Of a stretch of DNA of 37,761 nt, positions 7,854 to 15,913 are shown piece by piece. The notes beneath the pieces are model-generated. The model was given only the letters and a program-made list of their open reading frames with translations. It was not told where the DNA came from and made no database searches. The translations under genes were made by a program, and so were the position numbers. The stretch comes from a virus: the IMG/VR virus record IMGVR_UViG_3300018080_000067, positions 1-37,761 of that record; one strand, given 5' to 3'. Each line of letters opens with the position of its first letter. The stretch's first letter is position 1.

Positions 7854-8294
7854 TTACCTCGCATAGAAAGCATTAACAGTCGTTGAGATTTCACCAGTAC
7901 CTACCTTCGTCTGAGCCCAGATCTGCATAAAAGCCAACGCCGGCGTTCTAAGCTCTATCGTGCCTACCTCTCCCGCTTTAAGACTTGTAAAGATAACTGG
8001 CTCCTTTTCAACTAAGAAACCAGTTTGCATGATGTCGTAGTAACCACCAACTATCTCATCGTCGTCGTTAGGCTCACCGATGCGAATTTCAAACTCATCA
8101 AGATCCCTTGAACCCATAGTAATGGACATAAGAACTCGAATAATATTCGTCAACGGCATAGAAGGAGTAACAGCTTCAAGAGCTGTTACACTTATATTAT
8201 TAGCGAACGCTGTCTTAAGATAAGATACTCTATCCTTACGAGCAAGAATTCCATCTCCTATCTCTTCTTTAGGCGATGTAAAAATATTAGCCAC
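7854..8294 (-). CDS. small structural protein, paralogue of the next gene downstream
   Basis: A 146-residue protein from a GTG start at 8294 preceded by AAGGAGTTAATC, which lies in the end of the portal gene. It is predicted mostly beta strand: ISVTALEAV, VLMSITMGSRDLDEFEIRIGEP, GTIELRTPALAFMQIWAQTKVGTGEISTT. The C-terminal pattern resembles that of the 155-residue protein encoded at 7383-7850. No family is recognised. A capsid-surface or neck role is a guess from location. Confidence 0.6.
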   Translation of the reverse strand: MANIFTSPKEEIGDGILARKDRVSYLKTAFANNISVTALEAVTPSMPLTNIIRVLMSITMGSRDLDEFEIRIGEPNDDDEIVGGYYDIMQTGFLVEKEPVIFTSLKAGEVGTIELRTPALAFMQIWAQTKVGTGEISTTVNAFYAR

Positions 8295-8296
8295 GA

Positions 8297-9805
8297 TTAA
8301 CTCCTTAGGAGCTCGTCCGATAGTCCCTTAATTGCTTCCAAAGCTTCATCGCTAAATAACGAATCGACTGGTTTATTGTCTATGTAATATTCATAAAGAT
8401 GAGGTTGTTCTTGCTCCGTAGGGATTTCAAGCCCAAAGTCCTCTCCAAAGTTCTTCATAAGATCCACAGGTCTCATGGCTCCACGAGCGAAGAGAAATTC
8501 CGCCACGTCCTTCTCATGAGTTTCCTCTGCTAGATCCAGATCATTAAACGAGAACGTTACATCTTTTACACCGAAGCCAGCGTTAATGATATATACGTTA
8601 ATCAGCGAAGCCAGACGCTGCTTACGGGGCGCAATTACAGAGTCCCTGTATATCCTATTAGATTCAACGGCAGTTGATCCTCCGAGAGATCCTGTTTCAA
8701 CTAGACCGATGCGATAGGACGGAACGCCGTGCGCCACTATAATCTCGTCTCTGTTATCCTTACGATAAAGCCTGAACGATGCTTCCTTTATCTCGACTGC
8801 CAACGGTTTGAACTCTATGTTAACTTGTGACTCTGGTGTTTGTCCCGGTACCGCCACGAGTAACGGACTATGTGGATTGGCTGCAAGTGTAGCGAGATGA
8901 CTCTTTATCTGTGAGATAATTGCATACTCAAAGTAAGATGGAGTTTGTTCATCGCCTCCAGTATATTCCTCGCCTATTGTTCCTGAACCGTCGTCCTCGA
9001 GCTTTATTCTTTTCTTCTTGCCGAGGTTATAATCACCGGTGATATAGATAGCGTAGGCTGGCACGCCATGGTTCCTGAAGAAGTCTATGTTATAATCACG
9101 AAGAGCTCTCATTCCTTCTACAGCGCCGACCGCTGGAATGATGGGAGCAAGACCATAGTAATCAGATCTGTTTGAAGGCCCTGATTCCCAGATCACTTCC
9201 GTTGCGCGTTGCGAAGAGTCTAATGAACTTAAAGTATACTCTTTTCCTGTGTCCTTGTCAACGTCCTTCTCATAGCCAAAGCGTTTAAACCAGCGCTCTG
9301 TGGTTCCAACCTTTTGCATGTACTTGTTGCCTTCTTTATGTGCGCGGATCGTGTGCGCTGGGATGTGTGCCATTGAATACGGCTTTCCGTTTGGATCCAT
9401 GAGTTCTCGAACTACTTCCCAACACATATATCCTACTTGCTCAAAGTCTCTTTCGACTTCGACAAGGATAGAGCTGATGGGCTTTCCGTGTCGCGCGTCG
9501 TCACTAAAGAACTCTTCAACGTCTTTGTTCTCTCCGGTGAGAGTAAAGCCAAGTCCCGCTACGTCGTTCGACTTCACGTCGCAGCACTTATTATGCCACG
9601 TGTTTATCTCAGATAAGCCCATCAACGTTTCAGGATTGTGTATCGGTTGAATCAATCCCTTCTCTGTGTAGTACTGAGCTGTAGCGAAGCGATCAGTAGG
9701 TAGCACGTTGCTCTTCGCTCCACTCTTTGAAGCGTAATACTCTAACGCAGTGAAAGGTATCACGTCGTTGCTCTTAGTCGCTATAAAAACAGGATCATTA
9801 CTCAT
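8297..9805 (-). CDS. portal protein
   Basis: A 502-residue portal. The ATG at 9805 overlaps the terminase stop as ATGA and has AGGAGG ten bases upstream. An upstream in-frame ATG at 9844 would add 13 residues but lacks such a site. Portal features include the N-terminal wing (LSEINTWHNKCCDVKSNDVAG), the DYYGLAPIIPAV segment, the FFRNHGVPAYAIYITG strand, and the clip/stem stretch with NRDEIIVAHGVPSYRIGLVETGSLGGST. It forms the dodecameric DNA gate at the capsid vertex and docks the terminase encoded just upstream. Confidence 0.85.
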   Translation of the reverse strand: MSNDPVFIATKSNDVIPFTALEYYASKSGAKSNVLPTDRFATAQYYTEKGLIQPIHNPETLMGLSEINTWHNKCCDVKSNDVAGLGFTLTGENKDVEEFFSDDARHGKPISSILVEVERDFEQVGYMCWEVVRELMDPNGKPYSMAHIPAHTIRAHKEGNKYMQKVGTTERWFKRFGYEKDVDKDTGKEYTLSSLDSSQRATEVIWESGPSNRSDYYGLAPIIPAVGAVEGMRALRDYNIDFFRNHGVPAYAIYITGDYNLGKKKRIKLEDDGSGTIGEEYTGGDEQTPSYFEYAIISQIKSHLATLAANPHSPLLVAVPGQTPESQVNIEFKPLAVEIKEASFRLYRKDNRDEIIVAHGVPSYRIGLVETGSLGGSTAVESNRIYRDSVIAPRKQRLASLINVYIINAGFGVKDVTFSFNDLDLAEETHEKDVAEFLFARGAMRPVDLMKNFGEDFGLEIPTEQEQPHLYEYYIDNKPVDSLFSDEALEAIKGLSDELLRS

Positions 9806-11184
9806 GCCGCGAAAGCCTCCTGCGCTCCATATCTGGACATCCAAGCTATTGCTTGCGTTGTTGAGTCTACCTGATCAAGGTACGCTGTTTCAGGGAACTC
9901 ATCAAGCTCTGTAAAATAATCAGCGAGCCACGGAGCGTTGCGAGGAACATGAACGCGTCTCGCTTCGAACCTGCCACTCACTGCGTCGGCCCGTTGAACC
10001 TTATCTCTATGTACTGGCACACCGATCAAGGGAAGGCTGGACTCCTTACGAAGTTCATGAAGTAAGTCCCTTCCACTCGCTGCCTTCTCTACAAGTACTG
10101 CGTCGGTGTGATGTTTATCATGTAGGGCGACCATGCGTTTCTTGACTTCGGGAAACACTCCGCGAAAGCGAACGACTTCAAGAAGATAGTAATCACCGCC
10201 AGTGTCGCCCCACACTGTGCCTACGTTGTAGGCGTTGCGCTCTCCCTTCTCAAACGCTGTATCCCAGGACGCTACGATCCTGGCGAATCGTGGTAACATA
10301 TCAAGACTAAAGTCTTGTTGTAGCCATTCAATCTTTAAGATAGCTGCTGCCCCTTTAGTTGGCTTCTGTTGAAAGAGGCAGTTGAAAGAATTAGGTCCTA
10401 TCTCTTCTCTCACATCCCTAAGCATCTTCGCAGTAAACTTCTGCTCCCAAAGAGCTTCACCCGGCTTACGCTTATCAAACTTAGTTGGATCATTATCCAT
10501 TAAAGCGGGCAGTCGAACGACGACCCAATTCTCTTCAGGCCATTCACGCAACAACCAACCAACGAGATCATCGTGATGCCAGCGAGTCATAGGGATTATA
10601 ACAGCTCCGTCCGGTGAGAGACGAGTTAACGCTACGTCGCGATACCAGTCCTTTAAAGCCTCGCGATACACGACGCTGTTTGCTTGCTTCCTATCCTTGA
10701 TCGGATCATCAATGATTAAGATGTCAGCGCCCTTTCCTGTGATACCACCACCGACGCCCGCTGCGTTGAACTCGGAGCCAGTGTTTAAAGCCCATTGCGC
10801 TCCTGCTGTTCCTATGTCCTTCGCGAGAGTAACACCGGGAAAGATTCTCTTGAACACAGGACTCTTGATCTGGTTCCTTGCCTTCCTTCCAAAGCCAGTA
10901 GCGAGACCAGCAGCGTAGGAACCAACGATCACGTTTAAGCCATGTACTCTCCCCATCGCGTGAGGTGGAAAGCGAACTGTTATCTCTTCTGATTTACCGT
11001 GGCGTGGTGGTTCGTTGAAGATGACGCGTTTATGTCCTCCCATAATTACTTCATTGAGAACATCGCCGACGACCCAGTGATGCCAGTTAGGGCGGTAGGG
11101 AGGATAGGTCAAGCAAGTATAAGGTACTACATGCCTGCGACCTAATTCCTCAGCAGCTCTTTCACGCATCGTCCGACGGCTCAT
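9802..11184 (-). CDS. terL: terminase large subunit
   Basis: About 460 residues. ATG 11184 has GAGGG at 7-base spacing; ATG 11190 is possible but too close to it. ATPase motifs: Walker A PPRHGKSE, Walker B ILIIDDP, and coupling motif region VIIPMTRWHHDD. The nuclease domain starts with ASWDTAF, continues with VLVEKAASG, and ends with acidic residues near the C-terminus. It packages DNA into the prohead through the portal encoded next. Length is normal. It overlaps both the small subunit and portal, implying coupled translation. Confidence 0.92.
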   Translation of the reverse strand: MSRRTMRERAAEELGRRHVVPYTCLTYPPYRPNWHHWVVGDVLNEVIMGGHKRVIFNEPPRHGKSEEITVRFPPHAMGRVHGLNVIVGSYAAGLATGFGRKARNQIKSPVFKRIFPGVTLAKDIGTAGAQWALNTGSEFNAAGVGGGITGKGADILIIDDPIKDRKQANSVVYREALKDWYRDVALTRLSPDGAVIIPMTRWHHDDLVGWLLREWPEENWVVVRLPALMDNDPTKFDKRKPGEALWEQKFTAKMLRDVREEIGPNSFNCLFQQKPTKGAAAILKIEWLQQDFSLDMLPRFARIVASWDTAFEKGERNAYNVGTVWGDTGGDYYLLEVVRFRGVFPEVKKRMVALHDKHHTDAVLVEKAASGRDLLHELRKESSLPLIGVPVHRDKVQRADAVSGRFEARRVHVPRNAPWLADYFTELDEFPETAYLDQVDSTTQAIAWMSRYGAQEAFAA

Positions 11185-11638
11185 CGTCATCCCTCAACAT
11201 TGAATTTAATTGATCGTTAGTATAAAGACTTAACTCGCCGCTCTCATCGACTGAGTGCAACGTTCCGATTAACTCCTGTTCTAAATCATGCATCTCACGA
11301 AGCTGGCTTATCAGCGTCACGGGCATCGCTTGAGGACTCAGCGTTTGAAGGCGCGTAAGGAGTTTATGCTTGAATGTTTGTGCGGTGAGCAATGTCTTCG
11401 TTAACGACTCACTAATGTTCAAGTTTACCTTGTCCAGCACGGTATCATAAATCTCGTCGAGCCTTCTATCCCAGTCATCTTCCTTCTTGTAACGCTTAAC
11501 AGTATTCTCGTGACAACCTATCTCTTTCCCGATCTCCTTAAGACTTAAGCCTTCTGCGTAAAGTTTAAAACCTTCAACTCTAGACTCTACGCTTACCCGA
11601 TTGCCACTATTTCCTTTTCTGTAACTTCGCTTTGCCAT
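11162..11638 (-). CDS. terS: terminase small subunit
   Basis: A 158-residue protein with an N-terminal basic segment and a helix-turn-helix (GLSLKEIGKEIGCHENTVKRYKK, residues about 30-52) of the small-terminase DNA-recognition type. A central coiled region and an acidic C-terminus (RDDDEPSDDA) follow. It is the first gene of the leftward late operon, about 28 bases from the predicted transcript start. Unlike its neighbours it has no Shine-Dalgarno sequence; the leader is AT-only. Role: recognition of the packaging site and regulation of TerL. Confidence 0.82.
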   Translation of the reverse strand: MAKRSYRKGNSGNRVSVESRVEGFKLYAEGLSLKEIGKEIGCHENTVKRYKKEDDWDRRLDEIYDTVLDKVNLNISESLTKTLLTAQTFKHKLLTRLQTLSPQAMPVTLISQLREMHDLEQELIGTLHSVDESGELSLYTNDQLNSMLRDDDEPSDDA

Positions 11639-11672
11639 AATTATGAATATAATATAAAGGTATATTATGTCT

Positions 11673-11701
11673 ATTATAACATATTGATTTCCGTTTGTAA
11701 A
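11673..11701 (-). promoter_or_regulatory. leftward late promoter
   Basis: On the minus strand TTTACA (11701-11696), a 17-base spacer and TATAAT (11678-11673) with an extended TGn just before the -10. This is the only good promoter seen ahead of the terminase-to-amidase block. The same -35 and extended -10 occur in the rightward promoter at 12048. Confidence 0.8.
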
Positions 11702-11719
11702 TAAAATAAACTTGACGAT

Positions 11720-11759
11720 TTACGTTTTGTTAAAATAAGTGCATTTAGTTCTCTATACT
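11720..11759. repeat. left arm of 40-bp perfect inverted repeat
   Basis: The 40 bases are the exact reverse complement of 11948-11987. The arm contains ACGTTTTG followed by GTTAAAATAAGTGCATTTAG. It begins 18 bases upstream of the -35 box of the leftward promoter. Confidence 0.95.
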
Positions 11760-11784
11760 GATTATGTATATTCTAGAATGGCTT

Positions 11785-11824
11785 CAAAACGTCATAGGTA
11801 AATGTTAAAATAAGTACATTTAGT
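11785..11824. repeat. inner left iteron pair
   Basis: CAAAACGT at 11785-11792 and GTTAAAATAAGTACATTTAG at 11804-11823. These are variants of the two elements present in the 40-bp arm. They are concentric with the mirror-image copies at 11887-11922. Confidence 0.85.
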
Positions 11825-11886
11825 CTCGGCTACCCTTACACACGGAAACACTTTTCATAGGAAATATGCTCAGGACCCTGGCTCAA

Positions 11887-11922
11887 GTGCACTTATTTTA
11901 ACAAATGGGGGGGTACGTTTTG
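11887..11922. repeat. inner right iteron pair (inverted)
   Basis: GTGCACTTATTTTAAC at 11887-11902 and ACGTTTTG at 11915-11922 are inverted copies of the inner left elements. The coordinate sums (about 23706-23707) show that inner and outer pairs share one dyad centre at about 11853. Confidence 0.85.
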
Positions 11923-11947
11923 ATACAAATTTTCAGTATACTTGTTT

Positions 11948-11987
11948 AGTATAGAGAACTAAATGCACTTATTTTAACAAAACGTAA
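11948..11987. repeat. right arm of 40-bp perfect inverted repeat
   Basis: Exact reverse complement of 11720-11759, separated from it by 188 bases. It ends 60 bases before the -35 box of the rightward promoter. Perfect identity over 40 bases without coding function implies selection or recent duplication. Confidence 0.95.
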
Positions 11988-12047
11988 TTCTAACGTCATT
12001 ATTTAACACAATCCTTACGCGCTTCACCTAACGTCGTGTTTATTTTG

Positions 12048-12076
12048 TTTACAAGATGAATTCTATATGGTATAAT
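12048..12076 (+). promoter_or_regulatory. rightward early promoter
   Basis: TTTACA at 12048-12053, 17-base spacer, TATAAT at 12071-12076 with TGG extended -10. The predicted start is near 12083, followed by AGGAGG at 12095-12100 and the TTG start of the SNF2 gene at 12112. Confidence 0.85.
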
Positions 12077-12111
12077 ATACCTTAGAATAATATTAGGAGG
12101 AAAATTAGAAC

Positions 12112-13866
12112 TTGCCGAAATTCACTTTATCCCTTTTAGACTCGTCTGGCTTTGGCTTAACCATCGGGCGATGTGACAAGACAGAGTTTCAGGATATCTT
12201 AAGACGCGTTCGTGCTTTCCCTGAACGTCGTTGGCTGGCCGAGCATAAGGTATGGCGTATCCCTACGAGCCCTGCAAACATAGAGTACTTAAAGACTGAG
12301 TTTGATATTGAAGAATGGGACGCAGATCCTGAAGCAAGAACAGTCTTAAACTATGAAGAGCTCAATGAACAACGTCAGGCTAAGAAACAAACTCACCGAT
12401 GGGATTATATCTTTAAAGATGAAGTCCCTGACATAACTTACTCCAGATCAATAACGACTCCCTACAATCATCAGATCGTTGCGCTTGATGCTCTCCATAA
12501 CACTGAGTATTTTGGTCTTCTCATGGAGATGGGAACTGGCAAGACTAAGGTGATCGTCGATGAGTGCTTTTGGCAGGCGCATGATCGAATGGGTGATCCT
12601 CCTTTTAAAGTCTTAATTGTTTGTCCGATGTCAATCATGGGCGTTTGGATGCGAGAGTTTAAAAAGCATAGGGATCCCGACATCACTTACTTTATCACTA
12701 AGGTATGGACACAGCACAGAGGAATGCAAAATCTTATAGACGGGGCGAAAGCAGAGGTTCCGCTGAAGGTGTTCATTACTTCTATTGATCGCGTCAAGTC
12801 GATGCTTGAGCCACTAAAGACAATGAACTTTGATCTATGTGTCTTGGACGAATCCACTCGCATTAAGAATCCACGAGCACAGAGAACGAAGGCGTGCATT
12901 GAACTAGCGCAGGCATGTAAGAGAAGAGCTATCCTTACCGGTGCTCCTTTAGTAAATAACATCCTTGATCTTTGGGCTCAGTTCGAGTTTCTTAAGCCAG
13001 CGTCTCTGGGCTATGAGTCATTTTATAAGTACAGAGATCGCTACTCTCATTTTACTCGATCGGATTCGGGTTACGTAAAGATCCATGGTGCGAGGCGCTT
13101 GGATGAGTTGAAGGAAAGAATGGCATCAGCTTCCTTTGTAGTAACTAAGGAACAGTGTTTAGACCTACCTAAGAAAACTCCTGTAACGCACGAAGTTGAG
13201 ATGAGTGAGAAGCAGAAAGAACTATATGATCAAATGAAAGAAGAGGCCTTGGCTACGCTAGAGTCAACCGAGTCAGAGGCAGTGGCAACTATCGTTCAGC
13301 TCTTAAGGCTTAGACAGATCTGCTCTGGCTTCCTCGTTGACGTTGAAGGTAAGACACATCACATCGAAGGAGCGACCACAAAGTTAGATGAGATAGATAG
13401 GATCTTCGACGAGATAGGCTGGCATAGTAAGATCATAATATGGGCAGCGTTTAAATATGATCACCATGTTATCAGCAGTCATCTTAGCAAGAAGGGCTTA
13501 AACGTTGAGGTGCTTAACGGCGATACGAAAGAGCAGGATAGGGATACCATAGAGGACAGATTCAACGAAGGAAATCTTCAAGTCATCGTCGGTGAGCCAG
13601 GGACCGGTGGTCTCGGCTTAACGCTAATTGGAAACGCAGAGAACCGCTGTCACATAGTTATCTACTACTCTAGCGATTACGCGTTGGAGAAACGAATACA
13701 GAGCGAGGATCGTTGTCATCGGATAGGACAGGATAGGCCGGTGACGTACATTGATATATGTTGTGAGAACTCGATTGATTATCGTATCGCCGAGGCCTTA
13801 CAAAATAAGCGTGATCTGTCCGAGTACGTTAAGGACATGTCAACAATCAAGGAGCTATTACTATGA
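12112..13866 (+). CDS. SNF2-family helicase/translocase
   Basis: 584 residues from a TTG start; an in-frame stop at 12106 forbids an earlier one, and AGGAGG lies 11 bases upstream. An N-terminal HARP-like recognition region (about 1-75) precedes a two-lobe SF2 core: motif I MEMGTGKTK (about 137), motif II DEST(RIKN) near 245, motif III LTGAP, motif V GTGGLGLTL and motif VI RCHRIGQDRP near 533. It is the first gene of the early block and overlaps the next as CTATGA. Phage SNF2 proteins are thought to act in replication, recombination or fork restart. The target here is unknown. Confidence 0.92.
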   Translation: MPKFTLSLLDSSGFGLTIGRCDKTEFQDILRRVRAFPERRWLAEHKVWRIPTSPANIEYLKTEFDIEEWDADPEARTVLNYEELNEQRQAKKQTHRWDYIFKDEVPDITYSRSITTPYNHQIVALDALHNTEYFGLLMEMGTGKTKVIVDECFWQAHDRMGDPPFKVLIVCPMSIMGVWMREFKKHRDPDITYFITKVWTQHRGMQNLIDGAKAEVPLKVFITSIDRVKSMLEPLKTMNFDLCVLDESTRIKNPRAQRTKACIELAQACKRRAILTGAPLVNNILDLWAQFEFLKPASLGYESFYKYRDRYSHFTRSDSGYVKIHGARRLDELKERMASASFVVTKEQCLDLPKKTPVTHEVEMSEKQKELYDQMKEEALATLESTESEAVATIVQLLRLRQICSGFLVDVEGKTHHIEGATTKLDEIDRIFDEIGWHSKIIIWAAFKYDHHVISSHLSKKGLNVEVLNGDTKEQDRDTIEDRFNEGNLQVIVGEPGTGGLGLTLIGNAENRCHIVIYYSSDYALEKRIQSEDRCHRIGQDRPVTYIDICCENSIDYRIAEALQNKRDLSEYVKDMSTIKELLL

Positions 13867-14129
13867 AGAAATTACTTGTCGTTGTGTTGTTAGTTCTCAT
13901 ACCTCTGGTAGCGCAGCCAGCTTCCAAGTATGAGCCCCGTGTAGATTTAGATATCTACTTCAACCCAGTCTACCAAGATGAGTGGGCTGGATACCTAACC
14001 TTCTCCCCTATGTATTTCCAGATAGATGAGTACACAACCTGTGAGTTCATCTTTACTGCTGGACACACAGGACTGGATCCGCGTTCGTTCCTCGGTGGAG
14101 GCTTTCGCGTCACTTGGAGCATGAGATGA
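13863..14129 (+). CDS. small exported protein, beta-rich
   Basis: 88 residues, ATG overlapping the SNF2 stop. It has a textbook Sec signal: MKK, then a Leu/Val core (LLVVVLLVLIPLV), then AQPA before a likely cleavage. The mature roughly 67 residues alternate polar and aromatic residues (VDLDIYFNPVY, GYLTFSPMYFQI, CEFIFTAG, GGGFRVTWSMR), like beta strands of an envelope protein. No family is recognised. An early exported phage protein would suit superinfection exclusion or envelope modification, but that is speculation. Confidence 0.75.
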   Translation: MKKLLVVVLLVLIPLVAQPASKYEPRVDLDIYFNPVYQDEWAGYLTFSPMYFQIDEYTTCEFIFTAGHTGLDPRSFLGGGFRVTWSMR

Positions 14130-14923
14130 AAAGATATTGCTTAGGTTTTCTGTTCGACTTTCCTAAAAAGAAGGTCACGTTAATTCATAAGCTACATCCT
14201 AAGTGGCAGGCGGGAAGGTGGAACGGAATAGGCGGGAAGTTAAAGGAAAGCGAGACAGCACAAGAAGGCATGGTTCGTGAGTTTGAAGAGGAGACCGGAG
14301 TAGCTACTCGGATCAATGATTGGAAACAATTTGCTGCGATGACCGATGAAGCGTCGTGGCGTTGCAACTGTTTCGTAGCTTGTGACACTGTGTATCAAGG
14401 AAAGGTAGCTCATGTGGAAGAAGAGGAGCCCGGAATATTTAATGTTAAGGAGCTTCCTCATGTGATTGAGAATGTCCCTATCTTAATTCAACTTGCTCTT
14501 CTCTATCCATCACCACGCTTTACCTATTTTCATTACAATAATCCAAAGCTCATAGGAACTGATGATGAGCGCTTGGAAACCCTGGAACAAGAGCTCAAGA
14601 TTCTTAAAGACAAGGTCCACGACATCGACAACACGCTCGACGATCTAATTCCTCCCGTTGAAGAAAACTTAGGGATCAGCGTATATAGGGCTCCTCCGAC
14701 ATGGTCTAAAGAAGAGTATGAGAAACAACTTAAAAAATTAGGTTGTCAAAGCTTCAAAGATATGTTCATGGGAAATCCTCCCGTAGACACTGATCCACCT
14801 ATGGGTAAATCTGTCGCAGTTCAAACAGAACGACAAAGACAAAAGATGATTTCTTTTGGGGAGAGATATGGAAGCTCTCACTTCGGCGTTGATCCAGCTA
14901 AGAAGGACGATGACAATGATTAA
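14126..14923 (+). CDS. Nudix hydrolase with C-terminal extension
   Basis: About 265 residues from ATG 14126 (ATGA overlap with the upstream stop, GGAG at 6 bases). The Nudix box is complete: G37, E43, then REFEEETGV at 51-59, fitting GX5EX7REUXEEXGU. Nudix enzymes cleave nucleoside diphosphates linked to another group, such as modified dNTPs. The Nudix domain ends near residue 140. It is followed by a coiled coil (DERLETLEQELKILKDKVHDIDNTLDDL) and a disordered tail ending KKDDDND. That tail is not typical of stand-alone MutT proteins and may bind a partner. Confidence 0.88.
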   Translation: MKRYCLGFLFDFPKKKVTLIHKLHPKWQAGRWNGIGGKLKESETAQEGMVREFEEETGVATRINDWKQFAAMTDEASWRCNCFVACDTVYQGKVAHVEEEEPGIFNVKELPHVIENVPILIQLALLYPSPRFTYFHYNNPKLIGTDDERLETLEQELKILKDKVHDIDNTLDDLIPPVEENLGISVYRAPPTWSKEEYEKQLKKLGCQSFKDMFMGNPPVDTDPPMGKSVAVQTERQRQKMISFGERYGSSHFGVDPAKKDDDND

Positions 14924-15083
14924 AGGATTCGAGCACGCCATAAGCTTAGCTTTTTGGCTCCAGCTTATGGAATATCAAACTAAACTTTTAGAATCTGCTA
15001 AAGAGCAGATCGATGAGCTCAATGAGGAACGCTCAACTCTTATTACGCGTATCGCTAAAAGCCTTTGGCTTAGAGGTGGATAA
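14910..15083 (+). CDS. hypothetical 57-aa helical protein
   Basis: ATG 14910 lies inside the end of the Nudix gene with AAGGA upstream. The product MTMIKGFEHAISLAFWLQLM... is one amphipathic helix followed by a coiled coil (LLESAKEQIDELNEERSTLITRI). It is not recognised. It belongs to a run of tiny overlapping early genes. Confidence 0.5.
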   Translation: MTMIKGFEHAISLAFWLQLMEYQTKLLESAKEQIDELNEERSTLITRIAKSLWLRGG

Positions 15084-15351
15084 AGAAGATGACCATCCCT
15101 ATAGGTTGTCTTATATGTTTAGGGTAGGAGTGTCCCAACATTTTTTAGCTAATTACGGAGGCGATGTAGCGGAGATCATTAAACAATGTATCATGGAGCA
15201 GTTCTCCTACAACGCTTCAACTATGAAATTTGAGTTTGATCACACGATGATCGTGTACGCCGACGAGATGGCGGCAGCGTTAACCAACGACAACCTTAAA
15301 CGAGCAATGGAGCTTGCAAATGAGTACCAGCGAGAGAGAAAAATTAGATAA
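15076..15351 (+). CDS. hypothetical small protein
   Basis: About 91 residues if the GTG at 15076 is used (VDKEDDHPYRLSYMFRVGV...). ATG 15013 is in frame but would overlap the previous gene by 71 bases; neither start has a strong ribosome site. The sequence looks like a small globular domain (GGDVAEIIKQCIMEQFSYNAST). It is not recognised. Confidence 0.5.
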   Translation: MDKEDDHPYRLSYMFRVGVSQHFLANYGGDVAEIIKQCIMEQFSYNASTMKFEFDHTMIVYADEMAAALTNDNLKRAMELANEYQRERKIR

Positions 15352-15526
15352 GTACATGAAGCGTGAACCCAAGGAAGAAGGTGGTTTCCTTATATACACG
15401 TTTTCATGCTGGCGGCACGCCTCGTCAGCCGTACACGTCATTAATGAAAATTACAAAACTTATCACGCGACGCGCTACGGGCGTCAGTGTGTAGTAAGGG
15501 AGATTGAAGATGAGAATGGAAGTTAA
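15320..15526 (+). CDS. hypothetical small protein
   Basis: 68 residues from ATG 15320 with GGAGC upstream, overlapping the previous gene. Sequence MSTSEREKLDKYMKREP..., then a beta-like core with FLIYTFSCWRHASSAVHVI and an acidic end. No family is recognised. Confidence 0.5.
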   Translation: MSTSEREKLDKYMKREPKEEGGFLIYTFSCWRHASSAVHVINENYKTYHATRYGRQCVVREIEDENGS

Positions 15527-15716
15527 AAGAAAAAGCATTGAAATTCATTGTGAAAATGAACAAGACATCGCGTACTTCAAAGGAACGCTAGGCCTCGGAT
15601 TTAAAGAGGATGGAAACACTGTAGAGCTCGAAGCGAAAGCTGAGATGAAGTATGATGATTGGACAGAACACTCTCATCCTGAGCTCGGTGTCCTGGTCAT
15701 CTCGAGGAAAGACTAA
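15510..15716 (+). CDS. hypothetical small protein
   Basis: 68 residues from ATG 15510 behind GGGAGA. MRMEVKRKSIEIHCENEQDIAYFKGTLG suggests a small alpha/beta domain. The stop overlaps the next start as TAATG. Function unknown. Confidence 0.55.
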   Translation: MRMEVKRKSIEIHCENEQDIAYFKGTLGLGFKEDGNTVELEAKAEMKYDDWTEHSHPELGVLVISRKD

Positions 15717-15913
15717 TGGCCTGTGAACATTGCGGGAAAGATTTAATGAGATCTTATGATGGAGAAACCATAAGATTTATAGGAAAGCATGGGCACATTA
15801 TTCTCGGCCGCAAATGGCTTATTAATAGAAATTCGGTAGAGTGGTGTGACATTGATTGCTTTAACGATTGGATAGGGGAGTATTTAGATGAGCAAAGTGT
15901 GGATAGTGAGTAA
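15716..15913 (+). CDS. small Cys-rich (zinc-ribbon-like) protein
   Basis: 65 residues. CEHC near the N-terminus and C..DC (WCDIDCFNDW) near residue 45-50 form a likely four-cysteine zinc site. One of several such small proteins in this block. Role unknown. Confidence 0.6.
   Translation: MACEHCGKDLMRSYDGETIRFIGKHGHIILGRKWLINRNSVEWCDIDCFNDWIGEYLDEQSVDSE

Larger units (their letters stand above)
11639..12111. other. non-coding divergent control region / candidate origin
   Basis: 473 bases without a gene, between the late and early blocks. They hold two divergent promoters and, between them, a large dyad of repeated elements (arms listed separately). The centre near 11853 is not obviously structured. 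A G7 run lies at 11907-11913. Candidate roles are operator for both promoters and replication origin. No DnaA-box cluster was noticed. Confidence 0.75.
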
